Shown piece by piece: positions 26,844 to 35,265 of a stretch of DNA of 49,140 nucleotides. Each line of letters opens with the position of its first letter. Positions within the stretch are counted from its first letter, which is position 1. This DNA comes from Pseudomonas palmensis (GTDB lineage Bacteria > Pseudomonadota > Gammaproteobacteria > Pseudomonadales > Pseudomonadaceae): positions 1 through 49,140 of the forward strand of contig NZ_JAFKEC010000039.1 of NCBI RefSeq assembly GCF_017848315.1, written 5' to 3'. The notes below the pieces were generated by a model that had not been told where the DNA came from, did no database searches, and saw only the letters and a list, made by a program, of their open reading frames with translations. Position numbers and translations under genes: made by a program.

Positions 26844-27470
26844 ATGAGCCTCGGCCTGACGCCCTCCTCTTTCGGTTACTTCGTGGTGTTCTGCGCCAGC
26901 ATGACCTTCAGCCCCGGGCCGATGACCCTGCTGTTGCTGAGCCTGGGCCTCAAGGCCGGCCTGCGCCAGTCGCTGCCGGCGCAACTGGGCGCCAGCGTGG
27001 CCTACCTGCTGTCGATTCTGGTGTTTGCACTGGGCTTTTCGGCGCTGATCCAGGGCTACCCGCTGGTGCGCCAGCTGATCCAGGCCCTGGGGGTCGCGTA
27101 TGTGCTGTACCTGGCCTGGCGGCAGTGGACCAGTACCGGGCTGGCGCTGGGCGATAGCGGCGGGCCGGCGCTGGAGGGTTTCCGGGCGCTGTTCGCCAGG
27201 GGCCTGCTGACCGGGCTGTCCAACCCCAAGAGCATCCTGATGTTCAGCGCGGTGTTCCCGCAGTTTGCCAGCCACACCCGCGACATCGCCGTGCTCGGCC
27301 TGACCTTCCTGCTGCTGCAGTTTGCCAGCGGCTGCCTGTACTGCTATTTCGGCCAGCGCATCCGTCATGTGCTGCAGCAGCCGGCGCGTCGGCGCCTGCT
27401 GCAACGGGCCACGGCGGTGCTGCTGACAGGCGTGGCGTTGATGCTGATGCGCGGTTTCGACGGAGCATGA
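26844..27470 (+). CDS. LysE/RhtB-family amino-acid exporter
   Basis: This 208-aa inner-membrane protein has about six hydrophobic segments. It carries the family start motif with FSPGPMTLLLLS (about residues 22-33) and the GLLTGLSNPKSILMF signature (about 120-134). LysE/RhtB proteins expel amino acids such as lysine, threonine or homoserine lactone. The exact substrate is not visible. It is divergent from a MocR-type regulator, a pairing often seen for exporters induced by their substrate. ATG 26844 is the first start that gives a normal N-terminus (MSLGLTPSSF); the open frame upstream overlaps the regulator. The 27471-27574 gap before the CBS gene holds nothing recognised. Confidence 0.9.
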   Translation: MSLGLTPSSFGYFVVFCASMTFSPGPMTLLLLSLGLKAGLRQSLPAQLGASVAYLLSILVFALGFSALIQGYPLVRQLIQALGVAYVLYLAWRQWTSTGLALGDSGGPALEGFRALFARGLLTGLSNPKSILMFSAVFPQFASHTRDIAVLGLTFLLLQFASGCLYCYFGQRIRHVLQQPARRRLLQRATAVLLTGVALMLMRGFDGA

Positions 27471-27574
27471 CGTTTTTCAATCGGCCCCATGGCGTTTTCA
27501 ACCTTGCCGAGTGGGCATCCGTGCACGATTCTTAGGGGATAGGCATCGCCGCTTATCCACCGCCGAGGCTGCAC

Positions 27575-28015
27575 ATGAAAACCGTGAAAGAGCTGCTCAA
27601 TACCAAAGAAGAAAAACACCATGCGGTACACACCATCAGGTCGCACCAGACGGTGCTCGAGGCGCTGATGGTGATGGGCGAGAAGAACGTCGGCGCCTTG
27701 CCGGTGGTCGATGACGGCCAGGTGGTCGGGATCATCAGCGAGCGTGACTACGCCCGCAAGATGGTGCTCAAGGGGCGTTCGTCGGTGGGCACGCCGGTAC
27801 GCGACATCATGAGCGCACCGGTGGTCACGGTAGACCCGCACCAGAGCGTGGAGGTGTGCATGAACCTGATGACCAACAGCCATCTGCGCCATCTGCCGGT
27901 GGTGGAGAACGGCCAACTGATCGGTCTGCTGTCGATTGGCGACCTGGTCAAGGCGGCGATTGCCGAACAGGCCAACCTGATCCTGCAACTGGAGCAGTAC
28001 ATCCGCGGCGAATGA
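27575..28015 (+). CDS. CBS-pair domain protein
   Basis: This 146-aa soluble protein is made almost entirely of two CBS motifs (about 10-62 and 75-130): VGALPVVDDGQVVGIISERDYARKM and LRHLPVVENGQLIGLLSIGDLVK. CBS pairs bind adenine nucleotides and often report energy state. Stand-alone proteins of this type have no known enzyme activity. GAGG lies 6 bp before the ATG. It converges with the next gene, the two stop codons being 3 bp apart. A 7-bp inverted repeat (GGCGAAT/ATTCGCC, 28007-28033) spans both stops and may help end both transcripts. Confidence 0.9.
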   Translation: MKTVKELLNTKEEKHHAVHTIRSHQTVLEALMVMGEKNVGALPVVDDGQVVGIISERDYARKMVLKGRSSVGTPVRDIMSAPVVTVDPHQSVEVCMNLMTNSHLRHLPVVENGQLIGLLSIGDLVKAAIAEQANLILQLEQYIRGE

Positions 28016-28018
28016 ACC

Positions 28019-28657
28019 TCAGCGGTATTCGCCCTCCAGCTCGTCGAGCTGGTGGTCGAAGCTGCGCAGGCGCGCCGACCAGGTGTACACCAGCACTTCG
28101 AGATCGCGGTTGAGCACGGCGCTGCCGCGCCCGGCACTCTGCTGCGAGTCGCACAGGTCGAGCTGGTAGCGTTCGCGGGCCATGGCCGTGGCCACGCTGG
28201 AAAGTTCGCGGGCGTTGTTCAGCCAGTAGCGGTGGCGCCCGCGGGTCTGCTGGTCGAGCTGCTGGCACTGGCGCTTGAGGGCTTCGAGGCTCTGTTCGAG
28301 CGGGGTGCCTTCAAGCTCGCCCATCACTTCCTGAAAAGTGCGCCCCGGCTGCCAGTAGCTGCCCCAGAAGTAGCGGTCGAATACGGTTTCGACCCGGCGC
28401 AGGGCAACCTTGGTGTTCCAGATGGCCACCAGGGTGCGGCCCTGCTCTAGCTGGCGCTTGCGCACCTTGAGCTGCTGCCAGCTGCTCCAGGCCAGGGCCG
28501 TGAGGGCCAGCGCCGCAATCACGGCGGCGGCCGCGTACATGAAGTGCATGGCCTCCACCAGCTGGTAGAGCTGGCGAACGCCGTAGAAATAGCCGGTGCT
28601 CAGCAGGCCCAGGGCGGTCACGGCCGCCCAGAAGCCGGGTGCGTAGGGATCTTTCAT
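28019..28657 (-). CDS. Hypothetical membrane protein with two N-terminal TM helices
   Basis: This unrecognised 212-aa protein has two hydrophobic segments (about 9-28 and 38-60) followed by a charged helical cytoplasmic domain (about 65-212) rich in Arg, Gln and Glu. No catalytic motif is seen. The ATG at 28657 is preferred over 28666 because AAGGGG stands 9 bp before it and directly abuts the longer start. It is conserved-looking and follows the codon pattern of its neighbours. It lies 57 bp downstream of the DUF2789 gene's stop and is transcribed the same way, so the two may form a unit. The 28670-28726 gap holds nothing recognised. Confidence 0.7.
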   Translation of the reverse strand: MKDPYAPGFWAAVTALGLLSTGYFYGVRQLYQLVEAMHFMYAAAAVIAALALTALAWSSWQQLKVRKRQLEQGRTLVAIWNTKVALRRVETVFDRYFWGSYWQPGRTFQEVMGELEGTPLEQSLEALKRQCQQLDQQTRGRHRYWLNNARELSSVATAMARERYQLDLCDSQQSAGRGSAVLNRDLEVLVYTWSARLRSFDHQLDELEGEYR

Positions 28658-28726
28658 TGGCGCCATCCCCTTATTGTTTTTCTGAGCATAGCAACGCCAA
28701 CTGCAGGTACAGGTGCCGCTCAGCGC

Positions 28727-28969
28727 TTATTTGCGGGGATTGCGCAGCGCCTCGTTGAGCTGGTCGAACTGAACGGCCCAGTCGGCATCCTCCAGAATCG
28801 CCTCCTTGAGGAATTCGCGCTGTGCCGGCGTCCAGAACGGCGCATCCACCAGCTTGATGTCGCCCTTGAGCGGCGAGTGGCTGGTGATGAACTGGTCGAT
28901 GCCTTTGGGATCATCGGGCAGGCCAAGCTGCTTGAACAGGGCGCTAAAGCTGTGGGTAGGTGCTTCCAT
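28727..28969 (-). CDS. DUF2789-family protein
   Basis: This small 80-aa protein matches the DUF2789 pattern as I know it. It starts METPTHSF-like (here MEAPTHSFSALFKQLGL), has a central SHSPL...DAPFW segment, and ends in helices with WTPAQREFLKEAILEDADW. The function is unknown; homologues are widespread in Pseudomonas and are short, soluble and helical. A strong ribosome site (AAGGAG) lies 7 bp before the ATG. It precedes the two-TM hypothetical gene on the same strand. Confidence 0.85.
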   Translation of the reverse strand: MEAPTHSFSALFKQLGLPDDPKGIDQFITSHSPLKGDIKLVDAPFWTPAQREFLKEAILEDADWAVQFDQLNEALRNPRK

Positions 28970-29147
28970 GGGTCACTCCTTCTGGACGTCAGGCCGGGTT
29001 GAATGGGGTAGACAGCGCACAGGTCGTTCGAGGTCAGTCGGGTTGGCGTTTAATTTCACCGCCGGTCCCGACCGCTGGAGTTTAGTCGCTGCAGTTGCGG
29101 TACATGCAGACGTTCCGATGCCGATGGCGTCGCTCAAGGGTGGGTGG

Positions 29148-29220
29148 GGGCCGCTTTGCGGCCCAATCGCGGGTCAAGCCCGCTCCCACAAGGATCACCG
29201 CTGCCCATGTGGGAGCGGGC
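29148..29220. repeat. Composite hairpin-REP element
   Basis: A perfect hairpin (GGGCCGC, loop TTT, GCGGCCC at 29148-29164) is followed by a REP copy (29167-29193, same GCGGGTCAAGCCCGCTCC core as at 29-54) and a truncated inverted copy (29208-29220). It occupies most of the right end of the 28970-29247 gap, downstream of the efflux operon. The rest of the gap holds the DUF2789 promoter region and nothing else recognised. Confidence 0.8.
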
Positions 29221-29247
29221 CAGAATGGCCTTGCAAGATAGCGGTTG

Positions 29248-30648
29248 CTACCAGCCGCCGCCCAGCGCCAGGAACAAGCCGATCTGCCCCATCGCGACCT
29301 GGGTATTGGCCGCCGCCAGCTGCGCACGCATGTCGGTGTAGGTGCGCGTGGCCTGCAGGTCGGCCAGGAACGATTCACGCCCGGCCTTGAAGAACCGGTG
29401 GGTCTGGTCGGCCGCCAGTTGCGCCGAGCGCTCGGCCTCGGCCAGCGCGTCGCGCCGGTCAAGCAGCGCGCTGTACTGCGCCAGGCTGGTCTGGGTCTCG
29501 CGGATGGCGTTGAGCACCACCCCGTCGAAATGCGCCAGCGCCGCCTGGGTCGAGGCCTCGGCCTGGCGAATGCGTGCCCGCGAACCATTGGTGGGCACGG
29601 TCCAGGTCAGCAGCGGACCAAAGCCCCAGCGGTTGGTCGCCGGCTTGCCCAGGTTCTCGAGGATGCCGATGGTGCCCACCTGCGCGCCGATGCTGATGTC
29701 CGGGTACAGTTGCCCGGTGGCCACGCCGATGCCGGCAGTGGCCGCCGCCAGGCTGCGTTCGGCCTGGCGGATGTCGGGGCGGCGCTTGAGCAGCGCGGCG
29801 CCATCGCCCACCGGCACACGTTGCGCGATGTGCGGCAGCTCGGCGCAGTGCGCGGTACCCGCCGGCAGTTGCTCGACCGGCTTGGCCAGCAGCATCGACA
29901 AGGTGTACAGGCCCGCCTCGCGCATGGCCTGGTAACGCGGCAGTTCGGCGCGCAGCGACTTGAACTGGGTCTCGGTGCGCGTCACCTGGGTTTCGTCACC
30001 GCGCCCGGCATCGCGCAGGCGCTGGGTGAGGGTCACGCTCTGCTCCTGCAGGTCCAGCGAGGCCCGTGCGATGTGGTATTCCTCGTTGGCCGCGCACACC
30101 TGGGTGTAGGCCCGCACCACATCCGCCACCAGGGTGATGCGGGCGGTGTCGGCGGCAGCCTGGGTGGCGTCGGCGTGGGCCTGGGCGGCCTCGACGCCGC
30201 GCTTGAGCGTGCCCCACAGGTCGAACTGGTACGAGGCGCTGAGGATCGCCTCGCCGATGTTGGCCACCGGCACCTTGTCGGGTTGCAGAAAGGCTTCGCC
30301 GGACTCCTGCAGGCGCTGCGCACCCAGCTTGACCCCGCCATTGAACCCGCCCTGGGCCTCGGCCTCCTCGACCTGTGCCCGCGCCCGCGCGATGTTCGCC
30401 GCGGCCACGCGCAGTTCGGTGTTGGCGGCCAGCGCCTGGTTGACCAGCGCGTCGAGGCGCGGGTCCTGGTAGAGGTGCCACCAGTTGGCGGGCACCGGTG
30501 CCGAGACCACGCTGTCGGCGTCGCTGCGCAGCGCGCCCTGCAGGTCGCCGCGATTGACCGCCGCCTCCTTGGGCACGCTGTAGTCGGGCCCGACCATCTG
30601 GCAGGCCGACAGCAGCAACCCTGCGCCCAGCAGCGCAAAGCGTTTCAT
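29248..30648 (-). CDS. NodT-family outer-membrane efflux lipoprotein
   Basis: This 466-aa TolC-like outer-membrane factor has a lipoprotein signal (LLSAC, lipidated C16) followed by MVGPDYSVP, the usual NodT-family opening. Two outer-membrane-efflux repeats (about 55-250 and 265-460) contain the characteristic long helices and the RRPDIRQAERSLAAATAGIGVA segment. It would form the outer channel of the tripartite pump encoded upstream. Its ATG overlaps the stop of the HlyD-like gene by 4 bp (ATGA), so translation is coupled. It is the last gene of the marR-FUSC-DUF1656-hlyD-OMF operon. A composite REP element follows. Confidence 0.92.
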   Translation of the reverse strand: MKRFALLGAGLLLSACQMVGPDYSVPKEAAVNRGDLQGALRSDADSVVSAPVPANWWHLYQDPRLDALVNQALAANTELRVAAANIARARAQVEEAEAQGGFNGGVKLGAQRLQESGEAFLQPDKVPVANIGEAILSASYQFDLWGTLKRGVEAAQAHADATQAAADTARITLVADVVRAYTQVCAANEEYHIARASLDLQEQSVTLTQRLRDAGRGDETQVTRTETQFKSLRAELPRYQAMREAGLYTLSMLLAKPVEQLPAGTAHCAELPHIAQRVPVGDGAALLKRRPDIRQAERSLAAATAGIGVATGQLYPDISIGAQVGTIGILENLGKPATNRWGFGPLLTWTVPTNGSRARIRQAEASTQAALAHFDGVVLNAIRETQTSLAQYSALLDRRDALAEAERSAQLAADQTHRFFKAGRESFLADLQATRTYTDMRAQLAAANTQVAMGQIGLFLALGGGW

Positions 30649-31520
30649 CGGGCGGCATCCTCGATGATCGACACCGTGGCAGTACGCCCGGCGATCATGC
30701 GAAAGTTTTCCGGCACCTCGTCGAATGCGATGCGCACCGGTATGCGCTGTGCCAGGCGCACCCAGCTGAAGGCCGGGTTGACGTTGGGCAGCAGGTTGGC
30801 GCCACTGCTGCGGTCACGGTCCTCGATGCCTGCGGCGATGCTCTGCACGCGACCGCGCAGGCGCGCGTCGTCGCCCATCACGCGGATATCCACGGCCTGG
30901 CCGATATGGATGCCGCCCAGCTTGGTCTCTTCGAAATAGCCATCGACGTGGTAGGAGTTGCTGTCGACCACCGACAGCACCGGGCGCCCGGCGCTGACGA
31001 ACTCGTGGGCGCGCGGGGCGCGGTCGTTGAGGTAGCCGTCGACCGGGCTGCGTACCACCGAACGGTCGAGGTTCAGCTGCGCCGCGTCCACCGCCACCTG
31101 CGCCTCGGCCAGGGCCGATTGCGCGCGGGCCTGGCGCGACTGGCTTTCTTCGAGCTGCTCCTGCGCCACCAGGTTGCCCAGGCCACGGTTGCGGCGCGCC
31201 TCGCGCTGCGCCTGGGCCAGGGTTTCACGGCGTTCGGCCAGGGTCGCCTGGGCCTGGCGCAGGGCCAGGTGAAAGCGGTCCTGGTCGATGCTGAACAGCA
31301 CGTCGCCGCGCTTGACCACCTGGTTGTCGCGTACCGACACCTGCTGGATCAGCCCGGACACATCGGGGGCGATCTGGATCACGTCGGCGCGGATGTGGCC
31401 GTCGCGGGTCCAGGGGGCGAACATGTAGTACAGCACCATCTGCCACACCAGCACGGTTGCCAGCGATACCACCAGCAGGGTCAGGACCACGCGGCCCAGG
31501 GTCAGTAAAGGTTTTTTCAT
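30645..31520 (-). CDS. HlyD/AaeA-like periplasmic adaptor
   Basis: This 291-aa membrane-fusion protein has one N-terminal membrane anchor (about 8-28) and a first biotinyl-lipoyl half (IAPDVSGLIQQVSVRDNQVVKRGDVLF, about 48-76). A helical hairpin (about 85-145) and the second lipoyl half and beta-barrel (VRSPVDGYLNDRAPRAHEFVSAGRPV, about 152-177) follow. It links the inner-membrane FUSC pump to the outer-membrane factor. The start at 31520 overlaps the DUF1656 stop (ATGA); the upstream in-frame codons to 31541 are not needed. The closest known architecture is E. coli AaeA of the p-hydroxybenzoic-acid efflux system, but the substrate here is not known. Confidence 0.9.
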   Translation of the reverse strand: MKKPLLTLGRVVLTLLVVSLATVLVWQMVLYYMFAPWTRDGHIRADVIQIAPDVSGLIQQVSVRDNQVVKRGDVLFSIDQDRFHLALRQAQATLAERRETLAQAQREARRNRGLGNLVAQEQLEESQSRQARAQSALAEAQVAVDAAQLNLDRSVVRSPVDGYLNDRAPRAHEFVSAGRPVLSVVDSNSYHVDGYFEETKLGGIHIGQAVDIRVMGDDARLRGRVQSIAAGIEDRDRSSGANLLPNVNPAFSWVRLAQRIPVRIAFDEVPENFRMIAGRTATVSIIEDAAR

Positions 31521-31729
31521 GGCAGCATCAGGCTTCGGCAAAAGTGGTCGACCGTGCCCAGCAGCACGGCGTAGAGAGCAACGTTGAACAGCGCCCGGTG
31601 CCAGACCAGGCGGTAGAAGTGCAGGCGCGTGAGTACCGCGTGCACCCCCAGGAACAGCACATAGGTGAAGACCATCATCACCAGCAGCGTGGGCAGAAAT
31701 ACCCCGCTGATATCCAGTTCACCGATCAC
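31517..31729 (-). CDS. DUF1656 (AaeX-like) small membrane protein
   Basis: This 70-aa protein has two hydrophobic segments (about 9-28 and 45-65) and begins MIGELDISGVFLP, typical of DUF1656/AaeX. These small proteins are almost always encoded between FUSC and HlyD genes of aromatic-acid efflux operons, and their role is not established. It starts with GTG that overlaps the FUSC stop (GTGA), and its own stop overlaps the next ATG, so it is translationally coupled on both sides. Confidence 0.9.
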   Translation of the reverse strand: MIGELDISGVFLPTLLVMMVFTYVLFLGVHAVLTRLHFYRLVWHRALFNVALYAVLLGTVDHFCRSLMLP

Positions 31730-33816
31730 AGGGGGGCTCCATCGATGCCGTAGGGCAGTTGCGGTTGATCGTCGGACGGTTCCAGCACCACCTCCACCCC
31801 CGGCAGCAGCGCCAGGCGCAGGCCGCTCAGGGCATGCAGCAGGTGCACGCGGGTTTCCCCGCAGTCGGCCATGGCCTCAAGGTTCAGGGCATGCCGCGCA
31901 CGCTCCATGCTGCGCAGCAGGTCGGCCGGCGCATGCAGGCGGCGGCGGGCCTTGAGGCACGCCTGAAAGTGCGCACCCACCTCAGCGATCACCTGCGCCA
32001 GCGCCGCCTGTGCCGGCGGCGTGGCCCGTGGCATGTAGGCCAGCAGGTCGAGCAGGTTGAGCCCCACGCGCAGGTCGCGCAGCGCGCTGTTGGTGTCCTG
32101 GCCGGTCTGGGTCAGGCGCGGCAGGTGCTGCATCAGGCGGTCGAGCATCTGCACGCCGAGGCGCCGGTGTTCGGCCAGGCTGGCCGGGCGGGTCATGCCG
32201 ACGATGTCGTGCCAGCTGAAGCGGGTCAGGCGCTTGGCCGCCAGCTCCACGCCGAACGGGCGCACCACCAGGGTCCAGATGAAGGCGAACAGCAACCCCA
32301 CCGGGCCGGCCAGGTTGGCGTTGGCAAAGGTCAGGAAGTCCGCGTCGTAGGCGCCCTGGATGCTGATGAACGAGGCGGTGTTGACGATGGTGAGCAAGGT
32401 GCCCAGGTAGAAGCGCGGCTGCACGGTGAGGGTGCCGACGCAGATGAACGGCACGGCGAACGCCAGTACCAGCATCGGGAAGTCATGCAGGTTGGGCAGC
32501 ACCAGGAACAGGTAGAGGCTGGCGAACACCACCGACAGGGTGGTCCAGAAGAAGAACCGGTAGATCTGCGGCGCGGGATCGTCCATGGCCGCGAAGAAAC
32601 TGCACGCCACCGCCGCGAGGATCACGGCGCTGGCGCCGTCGGGCCAGCCGAGCAGTATCCACAGCGCGGTGGCGGCGAGGATCGCGGTGAAGGTGGAGAA
32701 CACCGAGTAGAGCATCAGCCCACGGTCGAAGAACGGCGTCAGGCGGCCCAGGCGCCAGTGCCGGTACACCGCGCGCCAGGGCGACAGGTCTTCGTCGCGG
32801 ATGGCGTGCTGCAGGCTGCAGCAGTCCTGCCACAGGTCGATCCATTCGCCTAGCCGGTAGAGGGCATTGGACAGCAGCAGGCCGGGGCGCTCGTCGAGGG
32901 CGGCGACACTCGGTTGCAGGCGTTCGAGCTGCTCGCGCAGGGCCGTCCAGCGCGCCACCGAGGCGTCTTCGGCGCTGGCCTGCAACCAGCTGCGGGCCTG
33001 CTCCAGCAAGCCTTGCAGTTGCGCCGCCTGGGCCGGGGCGCGGCCTTCGAGGGCCAGCAGCGCGTCGTCGAGGGCGTCGATCACCGGGAACAGGTGGATC
33101 ATGCGCCCGCGCAGCTCGCGGGCATTCTTGACCGTCTGCGGCCGCGCGCCCTCGTGGGACAGCTGGCCGATCATCATCTCCAGCGAGTTGAAGGTGGTGA
33201 CCATCGAGGCGCGCAGCCCGCCCACGGTTTCGGGCGTGGCCTGGCGGGCAAGAAAGGTGTCGCAGTAGCGGATCGCCTCGGCGAACCAGTTGCCGGTGGC
33301 GCCGACCACCACCGGGGTGAGCCGGCGCGGCCAGAAGATCGCCCCGACCACCGCCGCGCAGACGATGCCCAGGCAGATTTCCTGGGCCCGCGAGGAGGCG
33401 ATGTCGAATACCGCCAGCGGGTTGTCCACCACCGGCAGGGCGATCATCGGCAGGGTGTAGCCGGCCAGCATCAGCGCGTAGCTGTTGGCGGTGCGCAGGT
33501 GCAGCGAGAGAAACAGCAGGGTGCCGGTCCACAGGGCGATGGCGCAGGTGAGCAGCAACGGGGTCTGTACCAGCAGCGGCACCAGGAACACCGCCCCCGC
33601 CGCGCCCAGCAGTGTACCCAGGGCGCGGTACAGGGCCTTGGAGCTGGTGGGCCCGACGAACGGGCTGGAGACGATGTAGACCGTGGCCATCGCCCAGTAG
33701 GGGCGCGGCAGTTGCATGAGCAGGGCGATGTACAGGGCGATCATCGACGCGGCGAAGGTGCGCACGCCGTAGAACCAGTCCCGCGCCGGCGGCATGGAGC
33801 TGAAGAAGTCCTTCAT
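31726..33816 (-). CDS. FUSC-family (AaeB-like) inner-membrane efflux pump
   Basis: This 696-aa protein belongs to the aromatic-acid exporter/FUSC group. It has two sets of membrane helices (about 18-175 and 350-500), each followed by a cytoplasmic helical region. The first set opens FYGVRTFAASMIALYIAL and contains RPYWAMATVYIVSSPFVGPTSSKALYR, a family hallmark. AaeB-type pumps expel hydroxylated aromatic acids and related weak acids. Its ATG overlaps the marR stop and its stop overlaps the DUF1656 start. Control by a MarR-family protein rather than the LysR-type AaeR of E. coli suggests induction by aromatic ligands that release MarR. Confidence 0.92.
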   Translation of the reverse strand: MKDFFSSMPPARDWFYGVRTFAASMIALYIALLMQLPRPYWAMATVYIVSSPFVGPTSSKALYRALGTLLGAAGAVFLVPLLVQTPLLLTCAIALWTGTLLFLSLHLRTANSYALMLAGYTLPMIALPVVDNPLAVFDIASSRAQEICLGIVCAAVVGAIFWPRRLTPVVVGATGNWFAEAIRYCDTFLARQATPETVGGLRASMVTTFNSLEMMIGQLSHEGARPQTVKNARELRGRMIHLFPVIDALDDALLALEGRAPAQAAQLQGLLEQARSWLQASAEDASVARWTALREQLERLQPSVAALDERPGLLLSNALYRLGEWIDLWQDCCSLQHAIRDEDLSPWRAVYRHWRLGRLTPFFDRGLMLYSVFSTFTAILAATALWILLGWPDGASAVILAAVACSFFAAMDDPAPQIYRFFFWTTLSVVFASLYLFLVLPNLHDFPMLVLAFAVPFICVGTLTVQPRFYLGTLLTIVNTASFISIQGAYDADFLTFANANLAGPVGLLFAFIWTLVVRPFGVELAAKRLTRFSWHDIVGMTRPASLAEHRRLGVQMLDRLMQHLPRLTQTGQDTNSALRDLRVGLNLLDLLAYMPRATPPAQAALAQVIAEVGAHFQACLKARRRLHAPADLLRSMERARHALNLEAMADCGETRVHLLHALSGLRLALLPGVEVVLEPSDDQPQLPYGIDGAPL

Positions 33817-34286
33817 GAAGGCACGCCCGGCGAGCGCTGCGCGGCGTCTTCGAAGGCGCGCACCACACGCAGCGCCGCTTCGAGGTCGGCGGGCGGGATG
33901 TCGTGCAGCACCTGGCGGCGCAGGCGCACCAGCTCGGCCTCGATCGCCTCGGCCAGCTCGCGCCCGCGCGGGGTCAGGCTCAGGGCCTTGGCGCGGCGGT
34001 CACCGGGGGCTTCGCTGCGGCATACGAAACCGGCGCTGCACAGCTGGTCGAGCAGGCGTACCAGCGACGGGCTTTCAAGCCCTGCGGCCTGGGCCACCGC
34101 CACCTGGTGCACGCCGTCGCCCAGGCGCACGATCATCAGCAGTGGTACCGCGCAGGCTTCGGAGATGCCGTAGCCGACCAGCGTGGCCTGGCAGATGCGC
34201 CGCCAGTGACGGCTGGCCGCGACCATGCCGCTGCTGATGTTCAGTTGCAGTGCATCAAGATTCATGGGCAAGGTGTCGAGATTCAT
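33813..34286 (-). CDS. MarR-family repressor of the efflux operon
   Basis: This 157-aa winged-helix protein has a dimerisation helix region (about 17-55), the recognition helix in HQVAVAQAAGLESPSLVRLLDQL (about 59-81) and the wing containing the MarR hallmark DRRAKALSLTPRGREL (about 95-110). MarR proteins often bind aromatic ligands and repress neighbouring efflux genes. It is first in an operon where its stop overlaps the FUSC ATG (ATGA). Two starts are possible, 34286 and 34265, because MNLD is encoded twice in a short direct repeat, and neither has a good ribosome site. A perfect palindrome (34286-34301) overlaps the first, which suggests autoregulation. Confidence 0.9.
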   Translation of the reverse strand: MNLDTLPMNLDALQLNISSGMVAASRHWRRICQATLVGYGISEACAVPLLMIVRLGDGVHQVAVAQAAGLESPSLVRLLDQLCSAGFVCRSEAPGDRRAKALSLTPRGRELAEAIEAELVRLRRQVLHDIPPADLEAALRVVRAFEDAAQRSPGVPS

Positions 34287-34301
34287 AGTTTGCTAACTAT
34301 C
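34286..34301. promoter_or_regulatory. MarR operator candidate
   Basis: ATAGTT and AACTAT form a perfect inverted repeat around 4 nt, a typical MarR-family operator layout. It begins on the first base of the upstream marR start codon, so binding would block the operon promoter or transcript start. Only one copy is visible in the 76-bp gap (34287-34362). Confidence 0.7.
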
Positions 34302-34362
34302 AATGTTCTTCGATCAACGCCCCGGGCGTCAATAGCGGCAATGCGGCATCCGTCGGCCGAGG

Positions 34363-35175
34363 TCAGCGCCGGTACTGGTCTTCGTGTTTCAGGGTCAGCG
34401 CCCGCGGGCTGCCCAGGCTGATCGCCCGGTCGCGCCAGAACAGATAGCGCATGGGGTTGCCGGCCACGCTGAAATGCATGGCCAGTTCCTCGGCCGCCGG
34501 CATCACCCCCGCTGCGGCCGCCAGCTCCAGCCAGTACACGGCGAGCCTGGCATCGGCCCGCACCTGCTGGCCATGCAGGAGGCGGTAGCCGATCTCGAAC
34601 CGGCAGCGCCCATCGCCGCGCTGGGCGCCCTGCATGAACCAGTCGTAGGCGCGCTGCGGATCGACCTGCCAGGTTTGCAGGTGGGTATCGCAGATCTCTT
34701 CTTCGTAGAGGTCGCCCAGCGCCGCGGCGGCTTCGTCCAGGCCGCGCTCGAAGGCCTGCCGGTAGCACTCGGCGGCGCTGGCGTAGGCGATGGTCACGCC
34801 CTTGCCGAAATAGTGCTGCTGGCCCAGGTTGTACCAGGCCACCGCACTGCCCTGCAGCGCCGCCATGCGCAGCAGGCGCCCGGCCAGGGCCGGTTCGGCA
34901 CGCCAGTACTTGCCGTTGAGCCATACCCAGCCGAGGTCGTTGAGAGCCACCACGCTGCCATCCAGGGCCTGCTGGCGCAGGTCGGCATACACCGCCTGCA
35001 GGTCGACGGCTTCGTCCAGGCGGTTGACCAGGCAGAAGCCCCTGCCGAGCACCGCACGCTGGGCCGGCATGCCGATGCCGGCCGTGTGGCGCTGGGTCTG
35101 CCCGCCCGGATCGGGGGCGATCACCCTGGGCAACAGCCGCGCGAGCAGTGGGTAGATGGTGCTGGCAGCAGACAA
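34363..35175 (-). CDS. Sel1-repeat (TPR-like) protein
   Basis: This protein of about 270 aa has several Sel1-like repeats, for example DGSVVALNDLGWVWLNGKY, GSAVAWYNLGQQHYFGKGV, GDGRCRFEIGYRLLHGQQV and AGVMPAAEELAMHFSVAGN. Such repeats form a solenoid used for protein-protein contacts; the partner is unknown. No signal peptide is evident. The start is uncertain. A TTG at 35175 (MSAASTIYPLL) has AGGGAT 6 bp upstream, while the frame stays open to a TTG at 35226 with no ribosome site. It lies downstream of the ABC permease gene (91-bp gap including a hairpin) and may be its own unit. Confidence 0.8.
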   Translation of the reverse strand: MSAASTIYPLLARLLPRVIAPDPGGQTQRHTAGIGMPAQRAVLGRGFCLVNRLDEAVDLQAVYADLRQQALDGSVVALNDLGWVWLNGKYWRAEPALAGRLLRMAALQGSAVAWYNLGQQHYFGKGVTIAYASAAECYRQAFERGLDEAAAALGDLYEEEICDTHLQTWQVDPQRAYDWFMQGAQRGDGRCRFEIGYRLLHGQQVRADARLAVYWLELAAAAGVMPAAEELAMHFSVAGNPMRYLFWRDRAISLGSPRALTLKHEDQYRR

Positions 35176-35197
35176 CGGTTCATCCCTGACTGACCGG

Positions 35198-35215
35198 TGG
35201 GTGGCCCATGCCACC
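35198..35215 (-). terminator. Hairpin after the ABC permease gene
   Basis: Perfect 7-bp stem GGGTGGC/GCCACCC with a 4-nt loop, about 50 nt after the permease stop and just before the proposed Sel1 start. No T-tract follows, so it could equally be a leader structure of the Sel1 gene. Confidence 0.35.
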
Positions 35216-35265
35216 CTGTGAGGCAAGCCTAGACAAGGACGCGCACTTTTGTCGCCCCGATGCGC

